Assembly: GCA_003971905.1 (NCBI GenBank)
Contig: RSEE01000008.1
Coordinates: forward strand, 930,001 to 994,000
Source: Moniliella sp. 'wahieum'
Lineage: Eukaryota; Basidiomycota; Moniliellomycetes; Moniliellales; Moniliellaceae
Length of the DNA stretch: 64,000 nucleotides
Reading direction: 5' to 3'
Position 1 is the first letter of the stretch; each line of letters begins with the position of its first letter. The notes under the pieces are model-generated. The model saw nothing but the letters and a program-made list of their open reading frames with translations, did no database searches and was not told the DNA's origin. The position numbers and the translations under genes were made by a program. Positions 1 to 10,674 of the stretch are shown piece by piece.

Positions 1-849
1 GGGCCGAATAAAAGCGACGCGGAAAGAAATCGTTCACAGTCTCTATCAGATGGCCGCATGACGATGGATGTTTCTTAGCATCCACTGGGCCCCTTTTTGG
101 CATGAGGGCACTTTATTGTCCCCAACTTTACGAACAGTGCAACTCAGAAGAGGGCTGGCAGAACACGATCCACAAAAAAGCAGAGGTCATCCTCATCGTT
201 TACACCACATTTCTTGTGGGCCACCGAGACTCCAGTTTTCTCTTCATTTTCAGCTCGCCCCTATACATGCGCTTCCAACCTGGAAGCTGATAAGTGAAGT
301 GCATGGTATTAGGATGAATCCCATCCGTGAGGAGGGCCAACCACATATCCGTACTGACGAATACCTTCGACCCTCGACCGCGCTACAGCGACTCCTCGGG
401 GGGGGGGGGAGTTGGCCCAAAGTATATATTTGAGGGATCCCCACATGGGATTGAGAAAGATTGACGTTGCCTTACTACGTCCTGGGAGCTTAGCGCGTTC
501 CCCTGCCTAGCAGTCCCTTATCGGTGACCTGACGACCGGTGATCCAGCGAACTCACTCCGAGGGCAGCACAGGAGCAGTGTGAAGGAAAACACTCCGTCG
601 GCCCTGGGAATGATCGATGACCGGTGACCGGTGACTGGTCCATGGGGCTGGGAGCATGGAGGGCCTTCCTCAAGCTTGGCGCGTGATAATCATGCATGGC
701 ACGTGACGCTGCAGTGAGCACTTCGGTACGCGCCTCCATACAGGCGCATCGGTCGCTTTCTCCCACCTCCGTCCCCATCCCCATCCAGCGCGTTCAGTCC
801 GCGTGTCGCCAACCCAGCCACCGTCAGCACGCCCAAGAAGGAAGCGACC
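1..849. other. gene-free stretch at window start
   Basis: I see no convincing coding region here; the open frames are short and compositionally plain. The stretch holds a G homopolymer near 400-409 and a cluster of GGTGACC/ACCGGTGA words between about 520 and 640. The last ~150 bases lead into the gene starting at 850 and probably contain its promoter. Confidence 0.5.
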
Positions 850-2214
850 ATGGGCTTAGGAGCACGCCTTGCATTTCTGCTGACGCCCATCGTGGCCATC
901 GCGCTTGGAACTGTTGTTTTCAAACTGGACGACAACGAATCGGTACGTGCAAAGTGAATCTCACCATCTCACATTCTTGCCATCTCACAAGGCTTGCCGC
1001 GCTGACCGCTTCGCTTGCCGCACGTGTTCGCAGTTTTGGTCCACTCCTTCCCTGGCGTGCGAGCGGGAGAGTACGCAGGCCGTCCAAGCGGTGCAGCGCG
1101 TGTTGCTCTCTGCGTCTCAGCACCTCGCTTCCCTCCAGGAGATGACCGCCCCCCACTTGTCCCTCTCTTCTTTCCAGGCCATCCCGCACAGCCCCGCACT
1201 CGCCCGCACCATCACACGTGGTGCACATCACTTTTGTGCTACAGGCGAGCTTGCTCCTGCCCGCCGAGCCTTGTTTTCCCTTGGCCTCTCCATTGCCCTT
1301 CCCTGGACCTTCCGATTGGGTGAGACGCTCCCCTGGCTCGCCGAGGTCTATCTCTTCTCCTCTCTGGCCAGCATGGGGATCGGTCTCCCAGCCTTGCTCA
1401 CGCTTCCTGTGTATGCGCTGCACCTCTATACTCAGGTCGGTGCGCGTGTCTCCCCATCCCCACCCGCGCGGCCCGGACGACAGTGCCTCTGCTACTGCTG
1501 TTCTCTATCCCATTTTGCTCGTTCTGGTGGGGAAGGATGTGCTCCCCTGGGTTGCCCTGCCCTCCTGGGTAGCCTTCTTTCTCGCGGCTCTGATGTCTGT
1601 CACACGCTTGTCGCCCGCCCATCTGCCACGGGATGAGGAACAAGCAGCGGAGAAAGTGGCCGAGGCGTATGAGCACCGCTGGGTAGCTTACCGGCGGATC
1701 GCGTTGCTGTCCCTCATGCTCTGGGCGTACGGGCTGTACGGGTTGGCACGAGCACCAGAGTACACGTTGCGGGCTGCCCAGACCGCAACGCGCTATCTCC
1801 CTGCGCTGCCAGCAGGTTTGCACTTGCCTTCCTGGGATGTCCCTGTCCCATGGACCGAGCTTGATACCGCACTGACCATGCACACTGCCCGCCCTGCTTC
1901 TCTTGCCAGTGGGAGTGCTGGTGCTGGAAATGTTCTCGACTCGTGCCGAGCCACACGGCCTGCACCCGCTCACCGCCCGCCCGTTCCCAGCGGTCGAGGC
2001 GCGTGCGCAGCGGGCCCTTGCCCTCGCTCCAGCCGGCGCTCCGGCGCTGGAAGCCGGGTTGAGGAGGCCCGGCGTCTCCTTGTTGCTTACGCTAGTGGGA
2101 GGGCCTGCTTTCCCCTCGCTCTCTGGTGGTCCGCGGGGAAGAGCGCCAGGGCTGGTTGGCGCGCGTCGCGGCGCGCCAACAAGCCCAACATTTCCTCTAG
2201 CACTGTCGTCTTGA
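850..2214 (+). CDS. predicted multispanning membrane protein, unknown function
   Basis: The ATG at 850 opens a 31-residue exon with a hydrophobic N-terminal helix (FLLTPIVAIALGTVVF) that ends at a GTACGT donor at 943. Further coding follows: a hydrophobic segment around 1240-1435 (LPWLAEVYLFSSLASMGIG, LTLPVYALHLY), a probable short intron ending near 1480, then 1480-1890 with more hydrophobic helices (VLYPILLVLVG, LPSWVAFFLAAL, RIALLSLMLWAYGLYG) separated by a charged loop (RDEEQAAEKVAEAYEHRW). Near 1885 the reading changes frame and continues with LLLLPVGVLVLEMF to a stop at 2214, consistent with one base missing from the assembly. The pattern is of about six or more membrane helices. I do not recognise the family. 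Exon borders between 943 and 1240 are not resolved. Confidence 0.55.
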
Positions 2215-2517
2215 GTTCGATTCTGTCAACGGTTTCTTCAAATAGTGGACTGTGTTGGGCAATAATTAAAGAGCATAGACCAGAACGTAGGGCAGAGCTA
2301 TTCCCGTTCCCCCCCTCCGCCGGCCTCAAGCTACCTGTCCGATCTCTCCTGTCTGCTCTGCCTAGGGCAGCTTCCTTTCCTTTTCCCAGTCGAGCTTGTG
2401 CAACCTACATGCACCAGTTGCAAGTAAGGCCAAAAGGAAATGCATCGCGCCCAGTGCGAGAGGGGTGGCACAGAACATGGTGAGTTTCCCTTGCCTTGGG
2501 GGAGGACCTAGGTCGCA

Positions 2518-2968
2518 TTACTTGAGCACCTTCTTCTTGCGCAGCTGCGATGAGTGGCCGCACTTGCGCTTGCGGCAGTTGGTCGCACGCGGCGGCAGAC
2601 GAGCGTAGCACTTGCGGCAAATTTGCTTCTCGACATTCGTCTTGGACGCAAGCACCTTGAGCGAGGGCTCAATGATACCTCCCAGTAGGCTGAGGAGCCA
2701 TTCGCACGTTAGTTCCCAGTGGCCAGACACGCGACAAGAGGTGGACAACGTACCTCAACGACATGTGCAGCGTAGCGTCCTTCTGGATGCCATAGTCGGC
2801 AAGGGTACGGCCGTCGGCCAGCTGCTTGCCCGCGTAGAGCAGGCGCTGCTCCGAGGCGGGGATGCCCTCACGGGCAAAGTTGAGGGCCTTGACCGACTCG
2901 ACCGTGGCCTCAGGGGCCACAGCGTGAGCCAGGGTGTTGCCCCGGACAGAGTTGACAAAGATTTGCAT
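2518..2968 (-). CDS. RPL40: divergent ubiquitin-like / ribosomal protein eL40 fusion
   Basis: Two exons, 2968-2754 and 2689-2518, are split by a 64-nt GT...AG intron and give 128 residues: a 76-residue ubiquitin-like domain plus the 52-residue large-subunit protein eL40. The eL40 part is nearly canonical: it starts [12 protein letters not shown], has the zinc-binding cysteines C-x2-C...C-x4-C, and ends KKKVLK. The N-terminal part starts MQIFV and has the family length, GKQL and IQKD (K48 and K63 positions kept), but is otherwise very divergent. K6, K11, K29 and K33 are replaced, the L8/I44/V70 patch reads V/L/S, and the C-terminus is SLSLLGG instead of LVLRLRGG, so R72 and R74 are both lost. 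GG remains for cleavage. In other eukaryotes such fusions deliver ubiquitin and aid eL40 folding; here the released peptide probably works only as a chaperone-like leader. A GTAAGT donor near 3087 and an acceptor just before the ATG suggest a 5'UTR intron. Confidence 0.9.
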
Positions 2969-4107
2969 CCTACTGCGAATGGTGGAGGGGTCAGCGGAAG
3001 CCGGAAGGGGGGGCGGTGGATGAACACAACAAGGGAGGGAGGGGGAAGGCGCTGGGGGTGGCGCCGCACGCGAACACGGGCACTTACCTTGACTTGCTTG
3101 GTGGTGGACAGGCGGCAGTACCACGTCCGGGCGTCGGGAGGCGAGGCGGGCAGGGGTGCCCACTAGTGCCCTGAGAATTTGCGAGACTGGCCAGGTGCTG
3201 AGGGGGAAGAGCGGTGAGTGGCCTGATGCGGGCATGAGTTATTGCGCCGGCCCAGCCCTAGCCTGCGCTAGCACTGGCGCCGCGGCGGTAGGGTCTGGCT
3301 GGCCGGGCGGACGGCGCAGTTGAAAGTTGCAGGGGATGGGAGGCTGGTTTTGAAATGTGGAGGCAGGGGGGTCGGATGCAGGAACGGATGGGCGATGATC
3401 GATGATAAGCGAGATGGATGATATGGGCACGGGATGGGCGCTGGGCGGCAGAGCAGTGTGCGGTGGAAAGCAAAGCTGAGCACTCGAATGCTTAACCCCG
3501 CTGGGGCAGCCGGGGAGACTGGGGTGACGAGGGTGACCAGGGTGACTACGGGGCAGCATGGAGCAGCAGCCAGCGCTCCTCCGAGGGAGTGGATACCGAG
3601 GACAGAGTGAGTTACCACTGTCATCGACCATGGAGGATCACTTCGATCACTTGTCCTCATTCCTCAGGCCGCTCTGGCAACACCACCGCCTCCTTGACGG
3701 GCTGCGGAGGCCATGGCTGTGGGCAGCGCCATTGGTGTGGTGGTTGCATGGCGCGACGAGCAGAGGAGGACAAGGCAAATGAAGCCAAGCAACAAGGGCC
3801 AGGGGCCTATTGTTGCAGATACACATGGCAGCGCGCAGAAGGCGTACGCAGACAATGCCCGCGACGAGGCTCATCCATCTCATCATCCGTGGGGGAAGGT
3901 GGGCTGATATGCTGCCTGTGGCGCTGGCTGCTGCTCCAGCGTCTACACGGGCAATATGAGCGCAGCTATGGACGGCTATCGACTGTCGGCTACCCCGGAT
4001 GTGAAAGGGCGGGGCGGCACGGGTGGTGTGGGGTTAGGTGGCCGGCATCTGAATCCGGCGGCGGTGGGGCGCACGGCCAGTGCGGGGCAGGTTATTAGGC
4101 TACTGGC
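2969..4107. other. intergenic stretch with a possible small gene near 3558-4098
   Basis: The first ~120 bases look like the 5'UTR intron of the eL40 fusion gene. Beyond that no conserved protein is visible. On the + strand from 3558 several overlapping frames stay open for 60-170 codons, and AG acceptors near 3668 and 3940 with a short hydrophobic run (AVGSAIGVVVAW near 3713) could belong to a small spliced gene. No frame resembles a family I know, and coding status is undecided. Confidence 0.25.
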
Positions 4108-4130
4108 GATTGGTCAGCTCTTATAAAGCA
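4108..4130 (+). promoter_or_regulatory. TATA-type promoter with CCAAT box
   Basis: GATTGG (CCAAT on the other strand) is followed within about ten bases by TTATAAAGC at 4121. This lies ~100 bases upstream of the ATG at 4223 and is followed by a C-rich pyrimidine tract, a common fungal core-promoter layout. Confidence 0.5.
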
Positions 4131-4222
4131 GCACTGCTGCTTGCGCCCCGCCGCAGCACCCGCCTTCTCCTCCCATCCCCCTTGCCCCACCCTTGCCACC
4201 CCCGTCTCCACCCCCCATCGCC

Positions 4223-5863
4223 ATGTCCGTCAAAACCTTTTCCCGCGACGAGGTCGCCAAGCACAACACCCCAGGCGACACATGGTCGTGATTGATGCGA
4301 CCGTGTACGATGTGAGCAAGTTTGCTGCCATGCATCCGGGCGGCGAGGCGGTCCTGTACGACCCCGAGGTTGCTGGCGGCGATGCGACCGAGGCGTTTTA
4401 TGGCCTGCACCGCGCCGACATTTTGAACAAGACCATGGCCAAGCGCCTGGTCGTGGGGCAGATTGAAGGGGAGGAGCCCGAGGTACGCACCAAGGCAGTG
4501 GTGCGCCTTCGCCTCCCTTTTGCCGAGCCCACCTGGCTGCACCCAGTGTTCAAGTCGCCGTACTACAAGGACTCGCACCGGCGCTTGCAGCGCGAGTTCC
4601 GCGCGTATGTCGAGGAGCACGTTATTGCCGTTGCGCGCGAGTGTGAGGCCAATGGCAAGCGTCCTCCGCTCGACTTGGTCAAGGATATGGGTGCCAAGCA
4701 GATCAACGCGATGCGCATGGGGCCTGGCAAGGTGCTCAAGGGCCGCAAACTGTTTGCCGATGTCAAGCCCGAGGAATTTGACTATTTCCACGAAATGATC
4801 TTGACCCAGGAACTGTCGCGGTCGGGCGTGCGTGGCTGGATGGATGGCCTCCAGGCGGTATGGTTATTGGCCTCCCGCCCATTATCAACTTTGGCACCCC
4901 CGAGCTGCAGAAAGAGATTATCGAGCCCGTTCTTGCTGGTGAAAAGTTCATCTCGCTTGCTGTCACTGAGGCCTTTGCCGGGTCGGACGTCATGTCCATC
5001 CGTACCACTGCCCAAAACAGAAGGACGGGTCGTACATTGTTAACGGGACCAAGAAGGTACGTTGTGTTGTTGCTAACCAAGCCCCGCCCCTCACCCTCTC
5101 GTGAGGACATGCATGACGCTGACGCTGACATATGGGTTGGGTTTTTTGCAGTGGATCACGAACGGTGTCTTCTCTGATTACTTCACGACGCTGGTTAAGC
5201 TCTTGGACGAAGAAGGCGAGGAGGGAGGGTTTGCAGTGCTGTGTATTCCGCGTGTGGAAGGGGTGGAGACAAAGCAGATCAAGACCCAGTATTCGACCAC
5301 TGGCACAGCCTTTACGTTTGACAATGTGCGCGTGCCATCCAAGTACTTGGTGGGCGAAGAGGGGATGGGGATCATGGTCATCCTCTCCAACTTTAACCAT
5401 GAGCGATGGGTATGTGCTGCGGAACGATCCGTGGCGCCCGCCTGATGCTAGAGGAGTGCATTACGTGGACCACCCAGCGCAAGGCATTTGGCAAGCCGCT
5501 GACGTCGCAGGCGTGGTGCGGCAAAAGCTGGGCCAGATGATGAGAGTGCGAGGCGGGGCAAGCTTGGCTCGAGGCTGTCACGTTCCAGATGAACCAATGA
5601 GCTACAAGGAGCAGGCCAAGTACCTGGCTGGCCACATGGCTTTGCTCAAGAGCTGGTCCACCGAGATCTCGACCAAGACGGCGAACGAGGCGATCAACTT
5701 GTTTGGTGGACGTGGCCTGACCAAGACTGGGCTCGGCGCCCTGGTTTCGGCGGCCCAGATGGGAACCAAGTTTGACGCCATCCTGGGTGGCACGGAAGAC
5801 ATTCTGCGTGACCTCGGTGTCCGGCAGGCACTGCGCTTTATGCCCAAGACGCACAAGATGTGA
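4223..5863 (+). CDS. cytochrome b5 domain-containing acyl-CoA dehydrogenase
   Basis: The protein starts MSVKTFSRDEVAKHN at 4223. An N-terminal cytochrome b5 domain follows, with the heme signature MHPGGEAVL and the second heme histidine in FYGLHRADIL. From about residue 100 the rest is an acyl-CoA dehydrogenase: the middle domain has EIIEPVLAGEKFISLAVTE and AFAGSD, then a WITNG segment just after a GTACGT...GCAG intron (about 5057-5151), and the C-terminal helical domain has AIQLFGG-like INLFGGRGLTKTG and ILGGTEDILRD. The family is FAD-dependent and oxidises acyl-CoA-type substrates; the fused b5 domain may pass electrons directly. Fungi are known to carry this architecture; the substrate is unknown. 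The reading frame changes about six times (near 4277, 4853, 5022, 5410, 5510 and 5540), each explained by a single missing base, so I treat the gene as intact but badly sequenced. Confidence 0.85.
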
Positions 5864-6222
5864 GAAGAAGCACACTGTTCTTGCCGTTCAGGGTGAACGT
5901 GTGACAGTGAACTCACACTATGGCGAACTTGCAAACTTGAATGTTGATTGTTGACGACTGAATATTGATTGACCTACGCTTACACCACTTCGTGGCTCCG
6001 CTCCACTCACTCCGTTCTTTGCGGGACTCGCTCAGCTTTTATTTGTCAGACTCTGTCATCTTGGCTGTGCTCAGCCACGATTCTGTCTCCATAGCACGCC
6101 TCCCATTCCCATTATTACCTCAATGCAGACGAAAAAGGGTGGAGGGGGTTGGCGGGAAGAATGATAGATTTGAACGAAAGAGGGGGGTACAACGAAGGGT
6201 ACGACGAAAATGGAAAGTAAAC
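5864..6222. other. convergent intergenic spacer
   Basis: This short spacer lies between the 3' ends of the acyl-CoA dehydrogenase gene (+) and the acidic repeat protein gene (-). It is T- and C-rich near 6000-6100 and probably holds both 3'UTRs; nothing else is visible. Confidence 0.5.
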
Positions 6223-8792
6223 CTATCCCTGCAGCGCTCGCAGGAAGGAAGATTTGCGGGATGATTTGGCCTTGGTTTTGGGCTTGGCTTGCCCACCTCC
6301 GGCCAGACGGGAAGCAGGAATAACACGCTTTTGCGACGAGGCGGCCGCAGTGTGGCGGGAGCGGGTCCCGGCCGCCTCGGTGTCAGAGCCCGAGCTCGAG
6401 TCGGAATCCGAATCGGAATCCGAATCTGAATCCGAGTCGGAGCCCGAGGAGCCGGAGCCCGAGTCGGAACCGGACGTAGACGAGCCCGAGGTGTAGGCGT
6501 AGGCGCACGACCGGGCTGCGACGCTCCGTCCCACGGGCCGGCGACGACGGAACGTATCTGCGTTCATCTCGCTGAGGCGCGTGTGGCCCGACAGCCGTGG
6601 CTTCGGCCGCTCGGGCTGCGACAGACGCCCTTTGAGCGGCACCTTGGCTTCCGGCGTGGGCGTGAAATGCTCAACCACCGTTCCGTCCCCGGGAGTGGGC
6701 GTGGGGCCACGAGGGTGGGCATCAGCGCCCCCAGCGGGCGTGGAGGGCGCCTCGGCCCCGCCCCCAATCGAAAGCGAGGGTGAGCGGAGCACCATCTGGT
6801 TTGAGGGAGGAGGGCGCGAGGGCGATCGAGAGCCATGGCTTGAACCAGAGTCCGAGTCCGAGTCCGAGTCCGAGCCAGAGCCAGCCAGAGCCAGAACCCG
6901 AGTCAGAACCGAATCAGAATCTGAGCCCGAGTTGGAGCCTGAGTCTGAGCCCGAGCCCGAGCGAGAGCCCGAGCGAGAGCCAGCGGAACTTGACCGACTT
7001 CCACTCCGACTGGACCTAGACGAATGGGTGCGAGAGCTTCCAGACGAGCTGGCGGGCGACCCAGAGCGGGAACCGAGCGGGAACGGGAGCCAGAGCTCGA
7101 TCGGCTGGAGCGAGAGCTGTGGGAAGAAGAGGGTGATGGAGAGCGGGAGTGTACAGGTGAACGAGCTGGGCTGCGTCCCCTTTCTTTCTGGGCCGACGGA
7201 GGGGTGAACTGTTCCTCGTCGCTCTCGAGGCCCTCTTGGGCCTTGGCCAGGGCTGCCAGATCTTCGTCTCCTCCTCACCTTGGTCGGGCGTGGCCTGGGC
7301 TAGCGGTGTGTCAGGTGTGGGAGAGGGGGAGGGATTCTTGTGTTTCCGGAATAGGTGGGAGCGACCTGAACAGGTGTAGGTTCGCGCACAGGCTCAGTTT
7401 CAGGCTCGGGCTCGGGGTTTTCGGGTTCGGGTTCAGGCTCGGGTTCGGGCTCGGGCTCTGGCTCGGGTTCTGGATTAGGTACAGCATTTCGCTTGCGCGC
7501 CCGGGGCGTAGGAGGCTCAATCTGATCAACTAATGCTTGAGTGGAATCGGGAAGGACGTCTCCTTGCGTCTTCTCGATGGGTTCAATCGGATCCTCCTCC
7601 ACCTGTGGTGCCTCTTTTGCGTTTTTGGCAGTGCGACCCGGGTAGCCGCGGCGCGCTTACTGCCTTTTTTGGGGGTGGCAGCCGAACGCCGTGACGCTGG
7701 CGCCTGGGGGCTCTCAGGGCGGGTGAACCTGCTGGGGACTTGGATGAAGTCGATGGGGGGGGACTTTGCGCTGTGCCATTTCCCACAGCATGTGTGGAAG
7801 ATTGATTGGGCTGCTCCGCCTCTGGCCAAGCGGGCAGCAGATCAGCCCTTGGCGGACGGTATGCGCCCACCAGGGCTGGGCGCGTTGCACCGCGTGCGCG
7901 TCACGCGGACCCAACGTCTTGTTGCACGCGACATACGCCACTGCCGCGTCGAGGAAGGCACGGAGCACATTCTGTTCCGGCACATTGCGCCGCATTGTCC
8001 TCGTGGCCTCACTGCGCTTTTATCCAATGTCTCCTTGATGGCGTCCTCGTCTGCCTGGGGAGGGGTCGGCTCCTGGGGGGAAGAGGGACTAGGTTGAGCA
8101 GGTGCGGCAAGGGTGCTGGGCCATTCGGCTGGGTGTCAGGGGGCGCAATGCTCTCTTGGTCCTTGGAAGGGGGGGCTGACGTTCCGGGGAGGGCTCCCTG
8201 GTCTCATCGGTGGTGGCCGAGGGGAGCACCGTGGGCGCGGGGATCGGCGTCGGCGATCGCGCAGCAGCCGGACGGGGGGACGGAGGGCCGTCATCGAGCG
8301 GACGAGGCTGACGTTCAAATCATAAACTCGGGGCGAAAGTGCTCGACGGTGGCGCATAGGCATCGGCATCCTCGGCATCCGCCATGGTCACCGCTGGGCC
8401 AGAGGCGGGCAGACTATAGGAGAGATGGTACGGCAGCGGGCCCAGGCGGGAGGCAGCGCGGCATGGATCTGGGCCACGGAGCGCGCGTCGGAGAGAATGC
8501 GGGCAAAAGAAAAGCCAGGCACGGCATCGGTCGTAAGAGGCAGACTGGCAGAGACAACGAAGCGGACGATGGCGCGAACGGGGGCGCCAGCGAGAGGTGT
8601 TTGGCGCCGGCTGCTGTCGCCGTCGAAGCGGAGCTGGGTTTGGAGCTGGGCCCAGTGCTGGCGGGTGGCCTCAATGCGAGAGCGCTTGCTGGGAGGGGGC
8701 TCGGGGGTGGGGGGTGGCGGCGTGGCGGTGGCGGCGCTGCCGGCGCTGTCGGTGCTGTCGGCGATGCGCTTGCGCTTGAGGTGCGTGGGCAT
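6223..8792 (-). CDS. low-complexity nuclear-type protein with Ser-Asp and Pro-Glu repeats
   Basis: The likely ATG at 8792 starts MPTHLKRKRIADS, which contains a basic nuclear-localisation-like motif. About 120 residues of ordinary sequence follow (HWAQLQTQLRFDG, IVRFVVSASLPLT), then Pro/Ser-rich stretches to about 8100 and a segment near 7740-7990 with DAAVAYVACNKTLG. At 7400-7475 a run of Pro-Glu dipeptides appears, then Ser-Gly/Ser-Arg sequence and two separate Ser-Asp dipeptide runs (about 6840-6970 and 6395-6470), and finally a Lys-rich tail (KPKTKAKSSRKSS) ending at 6223. The frame switches several times, so some pieces may be joined by short introns or missing bases. I do not recognise a family. 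Acidic SD runs plus basic tails are seen in chromatin- and RNA-associated proteins, but that is only analogy. One gene is the simplest reading; two adjacent genes cannot be excluded. Confidence 0.45.
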
Positions 8793-9004
8793 GGGCCGGT
8801 GCTTGCGGAGAGGTGGTGGTGCGGCTGGGCAGAATTTGGGCAAAATCCACCGCCCAAAAAAGCTGGCATCGATCGGTGCAACCGGCGCCTGAGCGCTGAG
8901 GCTCAGTCCGCAGCCTGAGGTAAGCAGCCTCGCTCGTTCCGGCTGCGGGCAAGAAGACGGGGCTCCGCTCGCTTCTCGCTGGCATCCACGCCCGCCAGCT
9001 CACC
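8793..9004. promoter_or_regulatory. bidirectional promoter region
   Basis: Only ~212 bases separate the start of the acidic repeat protein gene (-) from the uS9m gene (+), so both promoters must lie here or overlap the genes. The stretch contains overlapping palindromic words around TGAGCGCTGAGGCTCAG near 8890. Confidence 0.45.
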
Positions 9005-10582
9005 ATGCGAGCGGCCACACGCGTGCCCGCCGCGCCCGCGCTCGCCCTCCGCCGCAGCATCAGCTCGGCCGCCGTGGCCCGGGCGCCGGCGCACGCCACC
9101 AACACCCCGGAGCCTCCCGCCCCCGATCGCCCCGCCTGGGAGATCAACAGCGCTGCCTATCTCGCCCGTCCGCTCCCCTCGCTCCGCGAGCTGCGCGCAA
9201 CCCCCCTGACCGAGACGCCCTCCAAGGCCGTCCTCAGCAACCTCGAGCCTGCCTTCACAGCCGAACCCGGCCCCTTCTTTGACCAGCATATGACGTTTGT
9301 TGGTGGCCGCCCTCGCCCGGGTATGACCACGTTCTACATGCGCGACCCGTACTTTGAGGGCGCCATGATCCGCACCGGCAATCTGCTCGAAGAGACGCAA
9401 CGCCGTCTCGAGGTGCGTGGAATTTTGCGCGCACGCGAGCTTCCGCCCCCCCGCCTGAAGAAAAGTATCGTCACAACACCCACTGGGTCAATGTGGAGCT
9501 CGCCAGTGCCCGTTTGGCCGGAGCCAAACCAGGTCACGAAGATTCATCGGAAAAAACTACGTCACCTTGCGGCGCTTCCAGTTTGTTGAACTGCTGGATC
9601 GGCTCAAGGAAATTGCTCGCTACCTGCCCTACATTGCGCCTGGTGGGGTGCTTTCTGGATTGCCACCACCCTTTGGGACGGAGCCCCACCCGTCGATTAT
9701 CGGCCAGGAGGCCGCGTCGGACCGCGAGATTGCACTGGCCAAGCAGCTGAACGAGGAACTGGATAATTTCGCTGCGCCGACAACGGCAATGGGCCAGGCC
9801 CGCAAGGCTCGGTTCAACATTGCGCTCAATGCACCCTCGGATCCGGACGTGGAAGTGGTACGCAACCAGCCCAACCCAGGCGCCATTCTGCAGGCCCGTC
9901 GGCCCGAGGACCGGTTCGCCAAGATGTGGACCATGGACGTCTCGGGCCGTATCCACAGTTCGGGAGCACGCAAGCATGCCAAGGCGTCTGTGTGGGTCGT
10001 GCCATCGCGCACGCGGAATGCGCCGGGGCAAAATGGCTTGGCGGTTGAGGAGCTGCAGCCGACCAGTGAGGCGGTGGGGGAAGCTGTTCTGAAGGCCCAC
10101 GAGGGGGCACAACAAAAAGTCGATTCGTTCAACCCTTGCCTCCTGAGCACATGCTCCGCACGGTGCCCCAGGGCGTGGGCTCGATCCTGGTCAATGGTGA
10201 ACAATTGGGTCGGTACTTTAGTAACTACAAGGACACAGCCTATGTTCAGCGCGCGTTCAACGTCTTGGGTCTGGCAGGTGCTTTCAATGTCTATGCTCTG
10301 GTTTCCGGTGGTGGCATGACAGGTCAGGCGGGTGCGATTGCCCATGGTCTTGCTAAGGCCCTCGTTGGCGCTGCCCAGGTTGGTTGGATCACCTCCAAGT
10401 CTGCCCCCACCGGAATCGCTACCACAGCAGACCAACAGGCCAAGGCTCAAGCTGAGTTGGCAGCGAAGATTCTTGCTGTTCTGCGTAAGGATGGGGTGCT
10501 GCGTCGCGACCCCCGCATGCCCGAGCGGAAGAAGACGGGCAAGCCCGGTGCTCGTGCCTCCCATACCTGGGTCAAGCGTTGA
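9005..10582 (+). CDS. MRPS9: mitochondrial small-subunit ribosomal protein uS9m
   Basis: ATG at 9005 opens an Arg/Ala-rich N-terminus (MRAATRVPAAPALALRR) typical of a mitochondrial import signal. A long fungal-type N-terminal extension follows (YFEGAMIRTGNLLEETQRRL, FQFVELLDRLKEIARYLP). The conserved uS9 domain lies in the C-terminal third: SSGARKHAKASVWVVPS, GSILVNGEQLGRYF, a Gly-rich ALVSGGGMTGQAGAI loop, and the basic tail RDPRMPERKKTGKPGARAS ending WVKR. In uS9 this tail reaches the P-site tRNA in the ribosome. Frame changes near 9467, 9552 and 10130 are each explained by one missing base in an A or C run. The length (~520 residues) is long for uS9 but normal for fungal mitochondrial versions with extensions. 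The gene is divergent from the gene to its left and convergent with the KH protein gene to its right. Confidence 0.85.
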
Positions 10583-10674
10583 GGGTCACCAGGTGTCCAT
10601 ATGGGAGAATCTACCATCCATAAGTCCCAGGTATGCTATGTAGTGGTAGAAAGCGCGCCATCGGATCCATTTCA

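Noticed and set aside
3558-4098. Small plus-strand gene between the eL40 fusion and acyl-CoA dehydrogenase
   Set aside because: Open frames and splice-like sites exist, but no frame is conserved or convincing, so it is recorded only as a possibility.
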